Assembly (NCBI GenBank): GCA_910589075.1
Contig: CAJUSK010000005.1
Location: 1 to 64,000 of the forward strand
Source of the DNA: an uncultured Lachnospiraceae bacterium
GTDB lineage: Bacteria; Bacillota; Clostridia; Lachnospirales; Lachnospiraceae
Length of the DNA stretch: 64,000 nt
Direction of reading: 5' to 3'
The position numbers were made by a program, and so were the translations under genes. Below are positions 1 through 7,456 of the stretch, piece after piece. The notes below the pieces were generated by a model. It ran no database searches and had not been told where the DNA came from. It saw nothing but the letters and a program-made list of their open reading frames with translations. Positions within the stretch are counted from its first letter, which is position 1, and every line of letters begins with the position of its first letter.

Positions 1-100
1 AGCGGGGGAAATGGGGGGCACTTCTGGTCACGGTGTCCAGAAGATATACAAAAACACCGCTCCGATTTTTACCGGAAACGGTGTTTGGTGTAAGGTTGAC
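1..100. mobile_element. possible insertion-sequence end (non-coding)
   Basis: This GC-rich non-coding stretch ends abruptly at an AT-rich gene. It contains the inverted repeat AAACACCG (about 53-60) and CGGTGTTT (about 80-87) and a second small dyad, TCTGG...CCAGA, near 24-43. The base-composition break and the ...GTTGACA terminus resemble the end of an insertion sequence whose body lies left of the window. No transposase reading frame is visible, so this is inference only. Confidence 0.25.
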
Positions 101-111
101 AGCCCATTAAA

Positions 112-627
112 TTGTTGTGTTTTTGTATGCTCTTGTTAAGGAAAGATAATAATATTGATTTATACCAAAGTATTAAAAATGAAATTTTTGGATGCAGTTA
201 TGTAACAGAAAAACAGAAATTGATTAAGCAAATATTTGATGCAATAGATCATAAAAATTATTGGATTGCTTGTATTGGATTATCTACCGTATTAGAGTTT
301 TTATTAGCAATAGAGAGCGATTTTAATTCAATAAAAATATCAGTGTTGCTTAAAAATTTTAAGGATAATGTAGGGAATATTGATATTAAAGAATATGAGG
401 TGGGTTTTTTATTTAGTCTTGATGGATTTTTAGAAAATTATAGTATACCTACTAATGGATTTGAAAGGGAAAAAGAGCCTAAATATATCAATAGACATTG
501 GATTGCACATGGGCGTATGTATCGTGAACTGACAAAAGTAGACACATATCAGATATTATTTGCGATATATGCTATGATTAGAATAATGGATATGGAAAGA
601 AGGGTTAAGCTACAAGAGGATATATAA
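112..627 (+). CDS. hypothetical protein with HEPN-like NRHxxxHG motif, possibly 5'-truncated
   Basis: The predicted protein has up to 171 residues and is very AT-rich, unlike the genes after 4 kb. It reads from a TTG at 112; an ATG at 127 is the other candidate start and neither has a good ribosome binding site. The start lies just inside the composition break at about 100, so the true 5' end may have been lost to an insertion. The protein looks helical. Near residue 127 it has N-R-H-W-I-A-H-G, a pattern seen in HEPN-type and other small helical proteins of toxin or defence loci (R-x4-6-H is the HEPN ribonuclease signature). No family can be assigned. The neighbouring toxin-antitoxin pair and recombinase remnants suggest mobile-element cargo. 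Confidence 0.5.
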   Translation: MLCFCMLLLRKDNNIDLYQSIKNEIFGCSYVTEKQKLIKQIFDAIDHKNYWIACIGLSTVLEFLLAIESDFNSIKISVLLKNFKDNVGNIDIKEYEVGFLFSLDGFLENYSIPTNGFEREKEPKYINRHWIAHGRMYRELTKVDTYQILFAIYAMIRIMDMERRVKLQEDI

Positions 628-820
628 GATAAGAGAGGATTATTACTGAAAAACTGATAGATTTTCAGGAGAAAAATACTATTTCCTTCATAAAACTGTG
701 GTCGAACTGAACCTAACGAAAACAAGCCATTTTTTGCACCCTCATATGTGCTAAAAACCTTGAAAAATAGGAATTTCTTTAGAGGGATCTGATGACAGCT
801 TTAATTTTCCCAAAATGGCA

Positions 821-849
821 TTGAAAATATATGCATATAATGATATAAT
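821..849 (+). promoter_or_regulatory. promoter of the toxin-antitoxin pair
   Basis: TTGAAA (821-826), a 17-base spacer and TATAAT (844-849) form a near-consensus sigma-A promoter about 50 bases upstream of the antitoxin start. The spacer holds short ATAT/ATGCAT repeats that could be autoregulatory antitoxin-binding sequence; that part is inference. Confidence 0.6.
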
Positions 850-902
850 ATGACTATGCTTTTAGCTTGGTTGATTTTTTATGTGTAGAAAGGATATATA
901 TT

Positions 903-1184
903 ATGGAAGTAATCAGACCATCTTCAGATTTGAGAAATCATTACAACGAAATATCCAAACAATGCCATGATGAACGAAATCCTGTCATTATTACAGTAAA
1001 TGGTCGGGGTGATACAGCAATTATGGGATTACAGGATTATTATCAGATGAAATCAGAACTGGAATTATTGCGGACATTGGCAGAAGCCGAGAATGATGTT
1101 GTAAATGGAAGGGTTGCACCAATACAGGACACATTTGATGATATAAGGAAAACTTTGTTGGAGAGAAAATCAAATGAAATATAA
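903..1184 (+). CDS. type II antitoxin, Phd/YefM family
   Basis: This is the antitoxin half of a toxin-antitoxin module. The start at 903 (MEVIRPSSDLRNHYNEI) follows AGAAAGGATATATATT; the frame is open further upstream but has no better start. The 93-residue protein has the YefM/Phd layout. Its N-terminal DNA-binding part contains the family pattern R-P-S-x-D-L-R-N-x-Y-x-E-I, followed by V-I-I-T-V-N-G-R-G-D-T-A and a YYQMKSELELL helix. The acidic C-terminal tail would wrap the toxin. It overlaps the toxin gene by 11 bases, so translation is probably coupled. Members of this family repress their own promoter together with the toxin. Confidence 0.85.
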   Translation: MEVIRPSSDLRNHYNEISKQCHDERNPVIITVNGRGDTAIMGLQDYYQMKSELELLRTLAEAENDVVNGRVAPIQDTFDDIRKTLLERKSNEI

Positions 1185-1485
1185 TATAATTAGAACCGAC
1201 AAAGCAGATGAGCAGTTAAGAGAGATTATTTTTTATATTGCTGATGACTCTGGGAGCATAGACATAGCATTAGATTATCTTGATAAAATCGAAAAAGCTA
1301 TAAGCAGCTTAGAGGAATTTCCTATGTCTGGAAGTATGCCAAGGTATTCTATATTGAAAAAACAGGGATTTAGAGTCCTTGTTGTAGAAAAGCATCTGAT
1401 ATTTTATAAAGTTTATGAGGATAAGAAAGAGGTTGTTATATATGCAGTTGTAGATGGCAGGCGTGAATATCGGAATTTAATTTAA
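1174..1485 (+). CDS. type II toxin, RelE/ParE superfamily
   Basis: This 103-residue basic protein is encoded directly after, and overlapping, a YefM/Phd antitoxin. The sequence fits the RelE/ParE fold: an N-terminal strand (KYNIIRTDKADEQL), two long helices, a P-M-S-G-S-M-P-R turn, then strands ending in V-V-D-G-R-R-E-Y-R-N-L. The P-x-S-G and G-R-R-x-Y motifs are typical of the family. RelE members cleave mRNA in the ribosomal A site and ParE members poison gyrase. Motifs alone do not decide between them, but the C-terminal R-R-x-Y favours the RelE/YoeB-like side. The gene appears intact and may stabilise the surrounding mobile remnant. Confidence 0.85.
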   Translation: MKYNIIRTDKADEQLREIIFYIADDSGSIDIALDYLDKIEKAISSLEEFPMSGSMPRYSILKKQGFRVLVVEKHLIFYKVYEDKKEVVIYAVVDGRREYRNLI

Positions 1486-1589
1486 ATAGGTCAAAAGTAT
1501 AAAAAAGTTCAGTGTACAAGGGGCACAAACAAGATTAAAAAGAAATGATAGATTTGAAATATCGGATAGAGTGGTAAATTGACAAAGGT

Positions 1590-1838
1590 TCAAATTTTCC
1601 ACTCTATCTCTACATGGTCACTCATAGCGGAAAAGATGAACTGTTCAAATTCTTCCCTGCGGATTTTGCCACAGCCCGGACAGCCTTTATTTTCTGTCCG
1701 TTTGGTACACCGGAAATATCCGGTGCTGTTCGGCACATGGGTGGCTTTCAAAGCATATCCGCAATGTCCGCATTTGACTTTTCCGGCAAACCAGGTATTT
1801 CTCGGCTTTCTTCCATGCTGGAAAGTGGTATTCGGATA
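1590..1838 (-). pseudogene. remnant of a large serine recombinase (C-terminal zinc-ribbon region)
   Basis: On the minus strand, a frame starting at 1838 and ending at a TGA at 1590-1592 encodes about 82 residues. It contains R-K-P-R-N-T-W-F-A-G-K-V-K-C-G-H-C-G-Y-A-L, then F-R-C-T-K-R and K-G-C-P-G-C-G-K-I-R-R-E-E-F. This C-x2-C...C...C pattern after a W-F/L-x-G-x-x-x-C-G-x-C-G-Y segment is the recombinase zinc beta-ribbon of large serine integrases and TnpX-like transposases. A stop codon lies directly upstream in frame, and the resolvase catalytic domain is absent from the window. It is therefore a fragment of an older mobile element, unrelated to the tyrosine integrase that follows. Confidence 0.75.
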
Positions 1839-1922
1839 TCAAACTCCGGTACAGTACAGGGAAAACAACCTTAAAAAAGTTGTCTAAAAAAGTGTTGACC
1901 ATCCATATTGATCTTCATACAG

Positions 1923-1952
1923 GGCACTGTCTGCTTCAAAACAGTGCCTTTT
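1923..1952 (+). terminator. hairpin followed by short T run
   Basis: GGCACTGT (1923-1930) and ACAGTGCC (1941-1948) form an 8-bp perfect stem followed by TTTTAC. It lies between the recombinase remnant and the integrase and probably marks a transcript end. Confidence 0.45.
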
Positions 1953-1988
1953 ACGATAAAAATATTTACATTACAGAGGTGAAGCATT

Positions 1989-2237
1989 ATAAAGAGTAGA
2001 ATAGAGCTAAACGATCTGCAATATGGCCAGAACAACGATATGTTGCAGTTTCTCATAAAAAATGGTAAGATTGATATCAGCGATGTACAGAACAGTATGG
2101 AAGCTATGAAGAGAAAAGAATTATTAGAGAAGCATCCGTATAAAATCTGGCAAGGGAAGGATGGTGAGTGGTATACATATCTACCAGATGATAAAAAGGA
2201 AGGGTGCTTAAAAAGAGAAAATTTAAAAAGGACTTAG
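1989..2237 (+). pseudogene. detached N-terminal (arm-binding) part of the tyrosine integrase
   Basis: The frame open from 1983 encodes K-S-R-I-E-L-N-D-L-Q-Y-G-Q-N-N-D-M, then a segment containing L-L-E-K-H-P-Y-K-I-W-Q-G-K-D-G and W-Y-T-Y-L-P-D-D, and stops at 2237. Such a segment is expected at the N-terminus of ICE-type integrases, where it forms the arm-type DNA-binding region. A good ribosome binding site (GAGGTG, 1977-1982) sits six bases before an ATA at 1989 where an ATG would be expected; the next ATG is at 2040. The frame breaks in a five-A run near 2194-2198. Adding one A would join it to the integrase frame at 2204. Start loss plus frameshift suggest decay. Confidence 0.6.
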
Positions 2238-3220
2238 AAAGTATAATAACTGACTACTATAAAAATAAAAAAGAAATTTTGTTAAAGGATGTATTTCAAG
2301 AATGGTCTTTACAGAAGCTTGAATACGGTGAAATCCAAAAACAAACATATGACCGTTATACGACCGATTACCGAAGATTTTTTACTGATTCTGATATTTC
2401 CCAAAAAGATGTCAGAACGATAACGGAAGATGATTTGGAATTATTTATTCGTGAGACTATCAGGAAGATGAGATTAACAAATAAAGCCTATGGTGGTTTA
2501 CGATTGTTGATTATAGGGATATTCAAATATGCAAAGAAACAAAAATATACAGAAATTAGTATCACACAGTTTTTCGGTGATTTGAATTTGCCTAAAAAAT
2601 GTTTTGCGAAAAAGGCCATACAAGATAGCGAGTCAGTTTTTACGGATGATGAAGTCGAAAAAATATCTGACTATATTCAAAAGAATCCGTCATTGTTAAA
2701 CTATGGGATTTTACTTGCTTTTCAGACCGGCGTTCGTGTTGGGGAACTTTGTACACTAAAGTATTCCGATGCTCAAGGGAATAAGCTGTGTATAAGACGT
2801 ACAGAGGTCAGATACAGGGATAAAGATGGTAATTATGTATTTGAAGTCCGTGAGTCTCCTAAAACAGAAGCAGGAAACAGGGATATAATTCTAAGCTCTG
2901 AGGCAAAAAGAACATTAAAGGAAATAAGGAGACTAAATCCGTTTGGTGAGTTTATATTTATGAAAGATGGAAAGCGGATAAAAGAAAAGGCATTCAGCGT
3001 TAAAATTACAAAGATATGCAAATATGTTGGAATTAAAGAACGGTCAATGCATAAAGCCAGAAAAACTTATGCAACGAAGCTGATAAACGGCGGCGTGGAT
3101 GAAAGTCTTATCATAAAACAAATGGGGCATACCTCTATTGACTGCACAAAGAATTATTATTTCAACAATAAGAATGATGAAGAAGCTATAAAGCAAATAG
3201 AAAAAGCAATAGCGTACTGA
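2204..3220 (+). CDS. site-specific tyrosine recombinase/integrase (probably frameshifted)
   Basis: This frame carries the core-binding and catalytic domains of a phage/ICE-type integrase. All signature residues are present: R178 in T-G-V-R-V-G-E-L, H283-K-A-R286, H309 in M-G-H-T-S, and nucleophile Y318 (or Y319) nine residues later. The core-binding SAM-like domain spans roughly residues 20-110. There is no convincing native start: GTG 2204 lies inside the frameshift region, and the preceding frame supplies the missing N-terminus. The product is therefore probably split or inactive unless frameshifting occurs. The gene ends 83 bases from the 3' end of the minus-strand tRNA-Met gene, the usual arrangement for an element inserted into a tRNA 3' end. 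Confidence 0.75.
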   Translation: MLKKRKFKKDLESIITDYYKNKKEILLKDVFQEWSLQKLEYGEIQKQTYDRYTTDYRRFFTDSDISQKDVRTITEDDLELFIRETIRKMRLTNKAYGGLRLLIIGIFKYAKKQKYTEISITQFFGDLNLPKKCFAKKAIQDSESVFTDDEVEKISDYIQKNPSLLNYGILLAFQTGVRVGELCTLKYSDAQGNKLCIRRTEVRYRDKDGNYVFEVRESPKTEAGNRDIILSSEAKRTLKEIRRLNPFGEFIFMKDGKRIKEKAFSVKITKICKYVGIKERSMHKARKTYATKLINGGVDESLIIKQMGHTSIDCTKNYYFNNKNDEEAIKQIEKAIAY

Positions 3221-3255
3221 TGTTCTGATTACCTTTTGATTACCGCCAAAAAGAA

Positions 3256-3295
3256 AAGTCTCAAAAACCTTGTAAAATCAAGGCTTTTAAGACTT
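3256..3295 (+). terminator. hairpin after integrase
   Basis: Nested inverted repeats AAGTCT/AGACTT (3256-3261, 3290-3295) and CCTTG/CAAGG (3268-3272, 3279-3283) lie between the integrase stop and the tRNA-Met 3' end. They may terminate the integrase transcript or the convergent tRNA transcript, or be part of an attachment site. Confidence 0.4.
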
Positions 3296-3302
3296 CCACA
3301 AA

Positions 3303-3376
3303 TAGCGAGAGGGGGATTTGAACCCTCGACACTACGGGTATGAACCGTATGCTCTAGCCAACTGAGCTATCTCGCC
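3303..3376 (-). tRNA. tRNA-Met (CAT)
   Basis: Read on the minus strand, a complete cloverleaf is visible. The acceptor is GGCGAGA paired with TCTCGCT (one G-U pair). The D-arm is AGCTCAGTTGGCTAGAGC, the anticodon loop is TTCATAC with anticodon CAT, and the T-arm contains GGTTCAAATCC. The discriminator is A and CCA is not encoded. The G1-U72 pair and elongator-like arms suggest elongator methionine tRNA (or the Ile2 CAT tRNA). Its 3' end faces the integrase. Confidence 0.92.
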
Positions 3377-3387
3377 GTATGAATGAG

Positions 3388-3460
3388 TGGGACCTATAGG
3401 GCTCGAACCTATGACCCTCTGCTTGTAAGGCAGATGCTCTCCCAGCTGAGCTAAGATCCC
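3388..3460 (-). tRNA. tRNA-Val (TAC)
   Basis: This is a minus-strand cloverleaf with acceptor GGGATCT/AGGTCCC (one T-G pair), D-arm TAGCTCAGCTGGGAGAGC, anticodon stem CTGCC/AGCAG-type with anticodon TAC, and T-arm GGTTCGAGCC. The discriminator is A and CCA is not encoded. It lies 11 bases upstream of tRNA-Met in the same transcript. Confidence 0.93.
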
Positions 3461-3495
3461 ATTCATGTAAGTTGCTTTCCGCAACCCGCTAGACT

Positions 3496-3524
3496 AATAT
3501 ACTATTTTTTCCATAGATTGTCAA
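3496..3524 (-). promoter_or_regulatory. promoter of the tRNA-Val/tRNA-Met operon
   Basis: On the minus strand, TTGACA (3519-3524), a 17-base spacer and TATATT (3496-3501) lie about 36 bases upstream of tRNA-Val. This strong sigma-A promoter supports tRNA-Val then tRNA-Met transcription. Confidence 0.8.
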
Positions 3525-3791
3525 GTACTCATTTCAACTTTTTTTCAATAGATAAAGTTTATGTTTCAAATTGTACTTTTATGACCATCAGATAAAATGG
3601 AGCGGGAAGCATCTGTGTGTATTTTCTGCCATTCGGTATTGGCTTTGTTGATGTGCGGTGCCATAGGTGTGAATGGATCATGGCCTGTGGAGCCGGGGCG
3701 GCTTTAGGTCAACCGTGCGGTGGAAAACAGGAATTGTATTTTAGGGGTGTATTTAACGGTAATTTTGGTGCTGTAAGCCGATGACAGACAT

Positions 3792-3820
3792 TTACAAGGC
3801 GTACATGAATGGACTATAAT
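3792..3820 (+). promoter_or_regulatory. putative promoter before the LRR/MoxR region
   Basis: TTACAA (3792-3797), a 17-base spacer and consensus TATAAT (3815-3820) lie about 100 bases before the small gene at 3919. The rest of the gene-free stretch 3525-3791 shows no reading frame, repeat or RNA structure that I can support. Confidence 0.5.
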
Positions 3821-3918
3821 ATAAACAGAAAATTCGTGAAAACAGGCATAGGCCATGTTGCAAAATACCGGACATTCACCCTGAGATGTCAGACAGGGAC
3901 CGGAGGGAGGAAAGCCTT

Positions 3919-4179
3919 ATGGAATTTTACTTTAAAACAGTTGGTGCGAAGGTACATTTATACCGTGAAAACGGTCTTTTTGATGAGGATTTGGGAGAAC
4001 TTACCAAAACGTTTACAGGGAAATTAAAAACCCGTCATATGTTTGGTGAAAATTTTGAACTGGAAGATATTTCAGGTATTTTCTCAAAGGGCACCAAATA
4101 TGCCATCAAAAGTTCCAAAGGCCTGAAAGGCGTGATTGAAAAGAAGAAGTTCAGCAGCAGATTTGTTTTACAGGAGTGA
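3919..4179 (+). CDS. hypothetical 86-residue protein
   Basis: The start at ATG 3919 is chosen because a strong ribosome binding site (GGAGGGAGGAAAG) precedes it; upstream in-frame starts lack one. The predicted protein is small and basic, begins M-E-F-Y-F-K-T-V-G-A-K-V, and shows no signal peptide, membrane segment or cysteine cluster. I do not recognise the family. It lies 163 bases upstream of the LRR gene on the same strand and could be the first gene of the MoxR/VWA operon. The gap between them (4180-4342) has no gene or clear promoter. Confidence 0.6.
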   Translation: MEFYFKTVGAKVHLYRENGLFDEDLGELTKTFTGKLKTRHMFGENFELEDISGIFSKGTKYAIKSSKGLKGVIEKKKFSSRFVLQE

Positions 4180-4342
4180 GAAACAATGCGATGGAAGGCT
4201 GGACCGGCAGAGCGGGTGAGACGACAGAGGAATTAGTTTGAAGCGTTGCGAATGCCAAAGGATCAGAGATGCCTGTTACAGGTTTATCTGAGGGGGCTAT
4301 GAGGATTTGGGGAAAGACAGATAAGGAGGGGAAGAGACGCAT

Positions 4343-6295
4343 ATGCAGTTAGATATTACGAAGTGCAGTTGTCCTGCCTGTGGCGGGAGGCTGGTTCTGG
4401 CGGACCCATATACGGGGCTGGTGGTATGTGGATACTGTGGCAACCGTTATCTGGTAAACGGAGAACAGTTGTATAATGTTACCTATACGGATATTTCTCA
4501 GGGCAGACCGGTGATGGTTCAGGAGAAAGGGGATGAAAGAGATAAACGGGGCTGGTATGTGGGGTTCTTTCTGGCAGCTGTACTGATGTTTATTCTGCTG
4601 ACTGTTTTCCTGTTTGTCCCTGTTATCAGGACATTCCAGATGAAATTATCTGCGCCTGTATCCGGGCCGGCAGTTGAAAAGGCGGATGCGGCGCAGGAAA
4701 CGGAGGCGGCCTTTTCACGGAGCAGGCTGATGGAAGCCATGCTGGAAGAGATGTTTGGAACGGGTGCCGTAACCGCAGAAAAGCTGGATCAGGTCACTTA
4801 TTTGAGCATGGAACCTTCCGGGGATTCAACATATATACAGTACAGCTTTGGGGATCCGGCGGAGGACTCGCCGGAAATTTACAGTGCGGTTCTTCCGGAA
4901 AGGGAGTGGGACGGACGGGATCTGGGTGCGTTTACAGGCCTGGTACGCCTGGAGATGTCTTATGACCTGTTCTGCGAAGGGGATCTGAGCGGTCTGACCA
5001 ATCTGCGGGAGATCGTGACATCAGGGGCGGAACTGTCCTCTCTGGCGGAACTGGTTGCGGATCCGGGACAGATCCGGGAACTGGACCTGCGGAAAGTGAA
5101 GTCTGTGGATGGAATCTCCATGTTTACGGGCCTGGAACGGCTGACGATAGAAAATATGCCCGCAGAGGATGTAAAGCAGCTTGTGTCCCTGGAATCTTTA
5201 AAACAGCTTTCCCTGGTGGACAATATCAGTTCTGATTCCATCTTTGTAGAGGAAGCCGTAAGAGTTGTGGATTATACAGCCATTTCCCGGATGACAGCTC
5301 TGGAATCGCTGTATATCCGGTCGGATATACTCAAAGAGATCAGTTTTCTGAGCGGTCTGCCCAGGCTGACTTCCCTGGAGTTGGAAGATACTGTGATCAT
5401 CAGTCTGGAGCCGCTGAAAAGCATACAGGGACTGCAATGTCTGCATCTGTCCGGAAATGACAGACTAAAAGACTATTCGCCGGTTTCGGAATTGTCCGGT
5501 TTGCAGGATTTGCTGATTTACAAACAGACAAGTGATCCGGATCCGGATATTTCGGCCTTAAAAGAACTGAAGAAACTGGAGATCAGCGGTTTCATGTCTG
5601 TTTCCTCCCTTTCGGGTCTGACGAATTTGCAGGAACTTTCCATACATGATTGTAATGTGGAGGGGGCACAGGCGCTTTCCACTTTGACCGGTGTGGAACG
5701 GCTGACTTTTTATTCTGTCTGGGAATCCTACGGCAGACTTAGGAATCTGGATTTTCTGGACGGTATGACAGGGCTGAAATATATGGATTTCTGTGACGAT
5801 TCCGAAGATGAAGAGTGGATGAGCGCTATCCCTCAGTTGCAAGTATATGGCGATATATCCTCTGTCTTCAATCATCCGGGCCTGGAAGAGCTGTATTTAA
5901 ATAAAGGTATGTATGAAATAAATTTTGATCGGATTGTGGAAAATCCGACACTCAGGGTACTGCGGCTGGAGCATCAGGAACTGCATGAAAATTTTTATGT
6001 TGAGTCCTATGGCGGTATGTCCAGCATATGGTATGATGATGTGGAACTGAACGATCATCTGGATTTTCTGGGAAAATTTCCGAATCTGGAAGAGTTGTAC
6101 CTGTCGGGCAATGGATTGACAGACCTGGAGTTTGTCTCTTCGCTGGAGTCTCTGACCCGTCTGGATGTAAGCGATAACGCCATCACCGATCTTGCACCGC
6201 TGATGCAGGCAAACGCCTTAATCTGGCTGGACATCCGGGACAATCCTGCAAAAGGAACGGAAAAACTGGATGCGGCTGTGGAAATAATACAATAG
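4343..6295 (+). CDS. zinc-ribbon, membrane-anchored leucine-rich-repeat protein
   Basis: This 650-residue protein starts at ATG 4343 after GGAGGGGAAGAG. The N-terminus is a zinc ribbon with C-P-A-C-G-G and C-G-Y-C-G pairs (residues about 9-35). One membrane helix follows (about 70-95, G-F-F-L-A-A-V-L-M-F-I-L-L-T-V-F-L-F). The rest carries many irregular leucine-rich repeats of the L-x-x-L-x-L-x-x-N/T type, for example F-P-N-L-E-E-L-Y-L-S-G-N and L-T-R-L-D-V-S-D-N near the end. The layout suggests a cytoplasmic zinc ribbon, a membrane anchor and an external protein- or ligand-binding LRR solenoid. It precedes a MoxR ATPase with a gap of only 45 bases, so it probably belongs to that operon as a sensor or target-recognition part; that role is inference. 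Confidence 0.8.
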   Translation: MQLDITKCSCPACGGRLVLADPYTGLVVCGYCGNRYLVNGEQLYNVTYTDISQGRPVMVQEKGDERDKRGWYVGFFLAAVLMFILLTVFLFVPVIRTFQMKLSAPVSGPAVEKADAAQETEAAFSRSRLMEAMLEEMFGTGAVTAEKLDQVTYLSMEPSGDSTYIQYSFGDPAEDSPEIYSAVLPEREWDGRDLGAFTGLVRLEMSYDLFCEGDLSGLTNLREIVTSGAELSSLAELVADPGQIRELDLRKVKSVDGISMFTGLERLTIENMPAEDVKQLVSLESLKQLSLVDNISSDSIFVEEAVRVVDYTAISRMTALESLYIRSDILKEISFLSGLPRLTSLELEDTVIISLEPLKSIQGLQCLHLSGNDRLKDYSPVSELSGLQDLLIYKQTSDPDPDISALKELKKLEISGFMSVSSLSGLTNLQELSIHDCNVEGAQALSTLTGVERLTFYSVWESYGRLRNLDFLDGMTGLKYMDFCDDSEDEEWMSAIPQLQVYGDISSVFNHPGLEELYLNKGMYEINFDRIVENPTLRVLRLEHQELHENFYVESYGGMSSIWYDDVELNDHLDFLGKFPNLEELYLSGNGLTDLEFVSSLESLTRLDVSDNAITDLAPLMQANALIWLDIRDNPAKGTEKLDAAVEIIQ

Positions 6296-6340
6296 ATGAT
6301 GGAAACAGGAACTATAACAGGGATGGGGAAGGAGTATGAG

Positions 6341-7456
6341 ATGGAAACAGAAAAGCTGATTAAACCGCCGGTGGAGATACGATATGCCGGGGAACTGGAA
6401 GCGTTGCGGGCGGTGGATACAGGACGCAGGCCCAGGAACTGGCTGATGTCGCCCAGGGCGGTGCGCACATTTATCCTGGGCAGCCGGGAGCCGGTGGAAT
6501 ATCAGGGCAAATCCTATCAGATTCAAAAGAAATATTTTGGGAATGATGCGTTGGTGGAACGGTGCATTGTGACGCTGGCAGGAAACAGGGGGCTGATGCT
6601 GGTAGGAGAGCCGGGAACGGCCAAAACCATGCTTTCGGAACTTTTGTCGGCTGCCATCAGCGGGATCAGTACCAATACGATTCAGGGTACGGCGGGCACC
6701 ACAGAGGATATGATTAAATATTCCTGGAATTACGCGCTTTTGCTGGCCAAAGGGCCGGTGCGGGAAGCGCTGGTTCCCGCGCCTCTGTATACGGGGATGG
6801 AAAAGGGGATTATGACCCGGTTTGAGGAAATTACCAGAACTCCGGCGGAAATTCAGGATTCTCTGATCAGTGTTCTCAGTGATAAGGTGCTGAATGTGCC
6901 GGAACTGGAAGAGAACGGATTTTTGTTTGCCAAACCGGGGTTTAATGTGATCGGCACGGCCAATACGAGGGACAAAGGCGTCAATGAGATGAGCAGCGCC
7001 CTGAAACGACGCTTTAATTTCGAAACGGTGATGCCGGTGCGGGAGGCGGCGCTGGAAAAACAGATTATATTAAATGAAGTCAATGCGCTGGCCCGGGAGG
7101 CCCATGTGGAAATGCAGGCCGATGAGGATGTGGCTGAACTTCTGGCCTCCACCTATCATGAATTGCGGGAAGGCGTCTCTTCGCATGGACACAGGATTGA
7201 TAAGCCCTCTGCGGTTATGAGTACTGCGGAAGCGGTTTCCGTATATTACCAGACAATGATTACCGGGTACTATTATGGGGATAGCAATATGAGCGTAGAT
7301 GCGCTGGTGCAGAACCTGGTGGGAGCTGTTTCCAAGGAAAATAAAGAGGATCTGGAGAAGGTAAAATCCTATTTCAACACAGTGATCCGGGATAAGAGCA
7401 ATCAAGAGGGCGGGATATGGAAAGAGTATTACGAAGCGAAGAAATGGCTGAAATAA
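6341..7456 (+). CDS. MoxR-family AAA+ ATPase (YehL-like)
   Basis: MoxR ATPases remodel client proteins and usually act with a VWA-domain partner. The 371-residue protein is taken from ATG 6341, which has AAGGAG six bases upstream; ATG 6296 is an alternative without a good site. Walker A is G-E-P-G-T-A-K-T (about residues 89-96). The MoxR-type segment R-F-E-E-I-T-R-T-P-A-E-I-Q-D contains the Walker B-like acidic pair, sensor 1 is in V-I-G-T-A-N-T-R-D, and an arginine-finger region R-D-K-G-V-N-E-M-S-S-A-L-K-R-R follows. It overlaps the next gene by 13 bases. Gene order matches E. coli yehL-yehM-yehP-yehQ. Confidence 0.88.
   Translation: METEKLIKPPVEIRYAGELEALRAVDTGRRPRNWLMSPRAVRTFILGSREPVEYQGKSYQIQKKYFGNDALVERCIVTLAGNRGLMLVGEPGTAKTMLSELLSAAISGISTNTIQGTAGTTEDMIKYSWNYALLLAKGPVREALVPAPLYTGMEKGIMTRFEEITRTPAEIQDSLISVLSDKVLNVPELEENGFLFAKPGFNVIGTANTRDKGVNEMSSALKRRFNFETVMPVREAALEKQIILNEVNALAREAHVEMQADEDVAELLASTYHELREGVSSHGHRIDKPSAVMSTAEAVSVYYQTMITGYYYGDSNMSVDALVQNLVGAVSKENKEDLEKVKSYFNTVIRDKSNQEGGIWKEYYEAKKWLK

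Noticed and set aside
1579..1887. 102-codon plus-strand frame over the serine recombinase remnant
   Set aside because: The minus-strand frame carries a recognisable recombinase zinc ribbon; the plus-strand frame is its shadow.
2190..2204. Programmed -1 frameshift in the integrase (T-AAA-AAG)
   Set aside because: The slippery heptamer is not canonical (T instead of A first), no clear downstream pseudoknot was seen and the start codon also seems lost, so mutation is the simpler reading.
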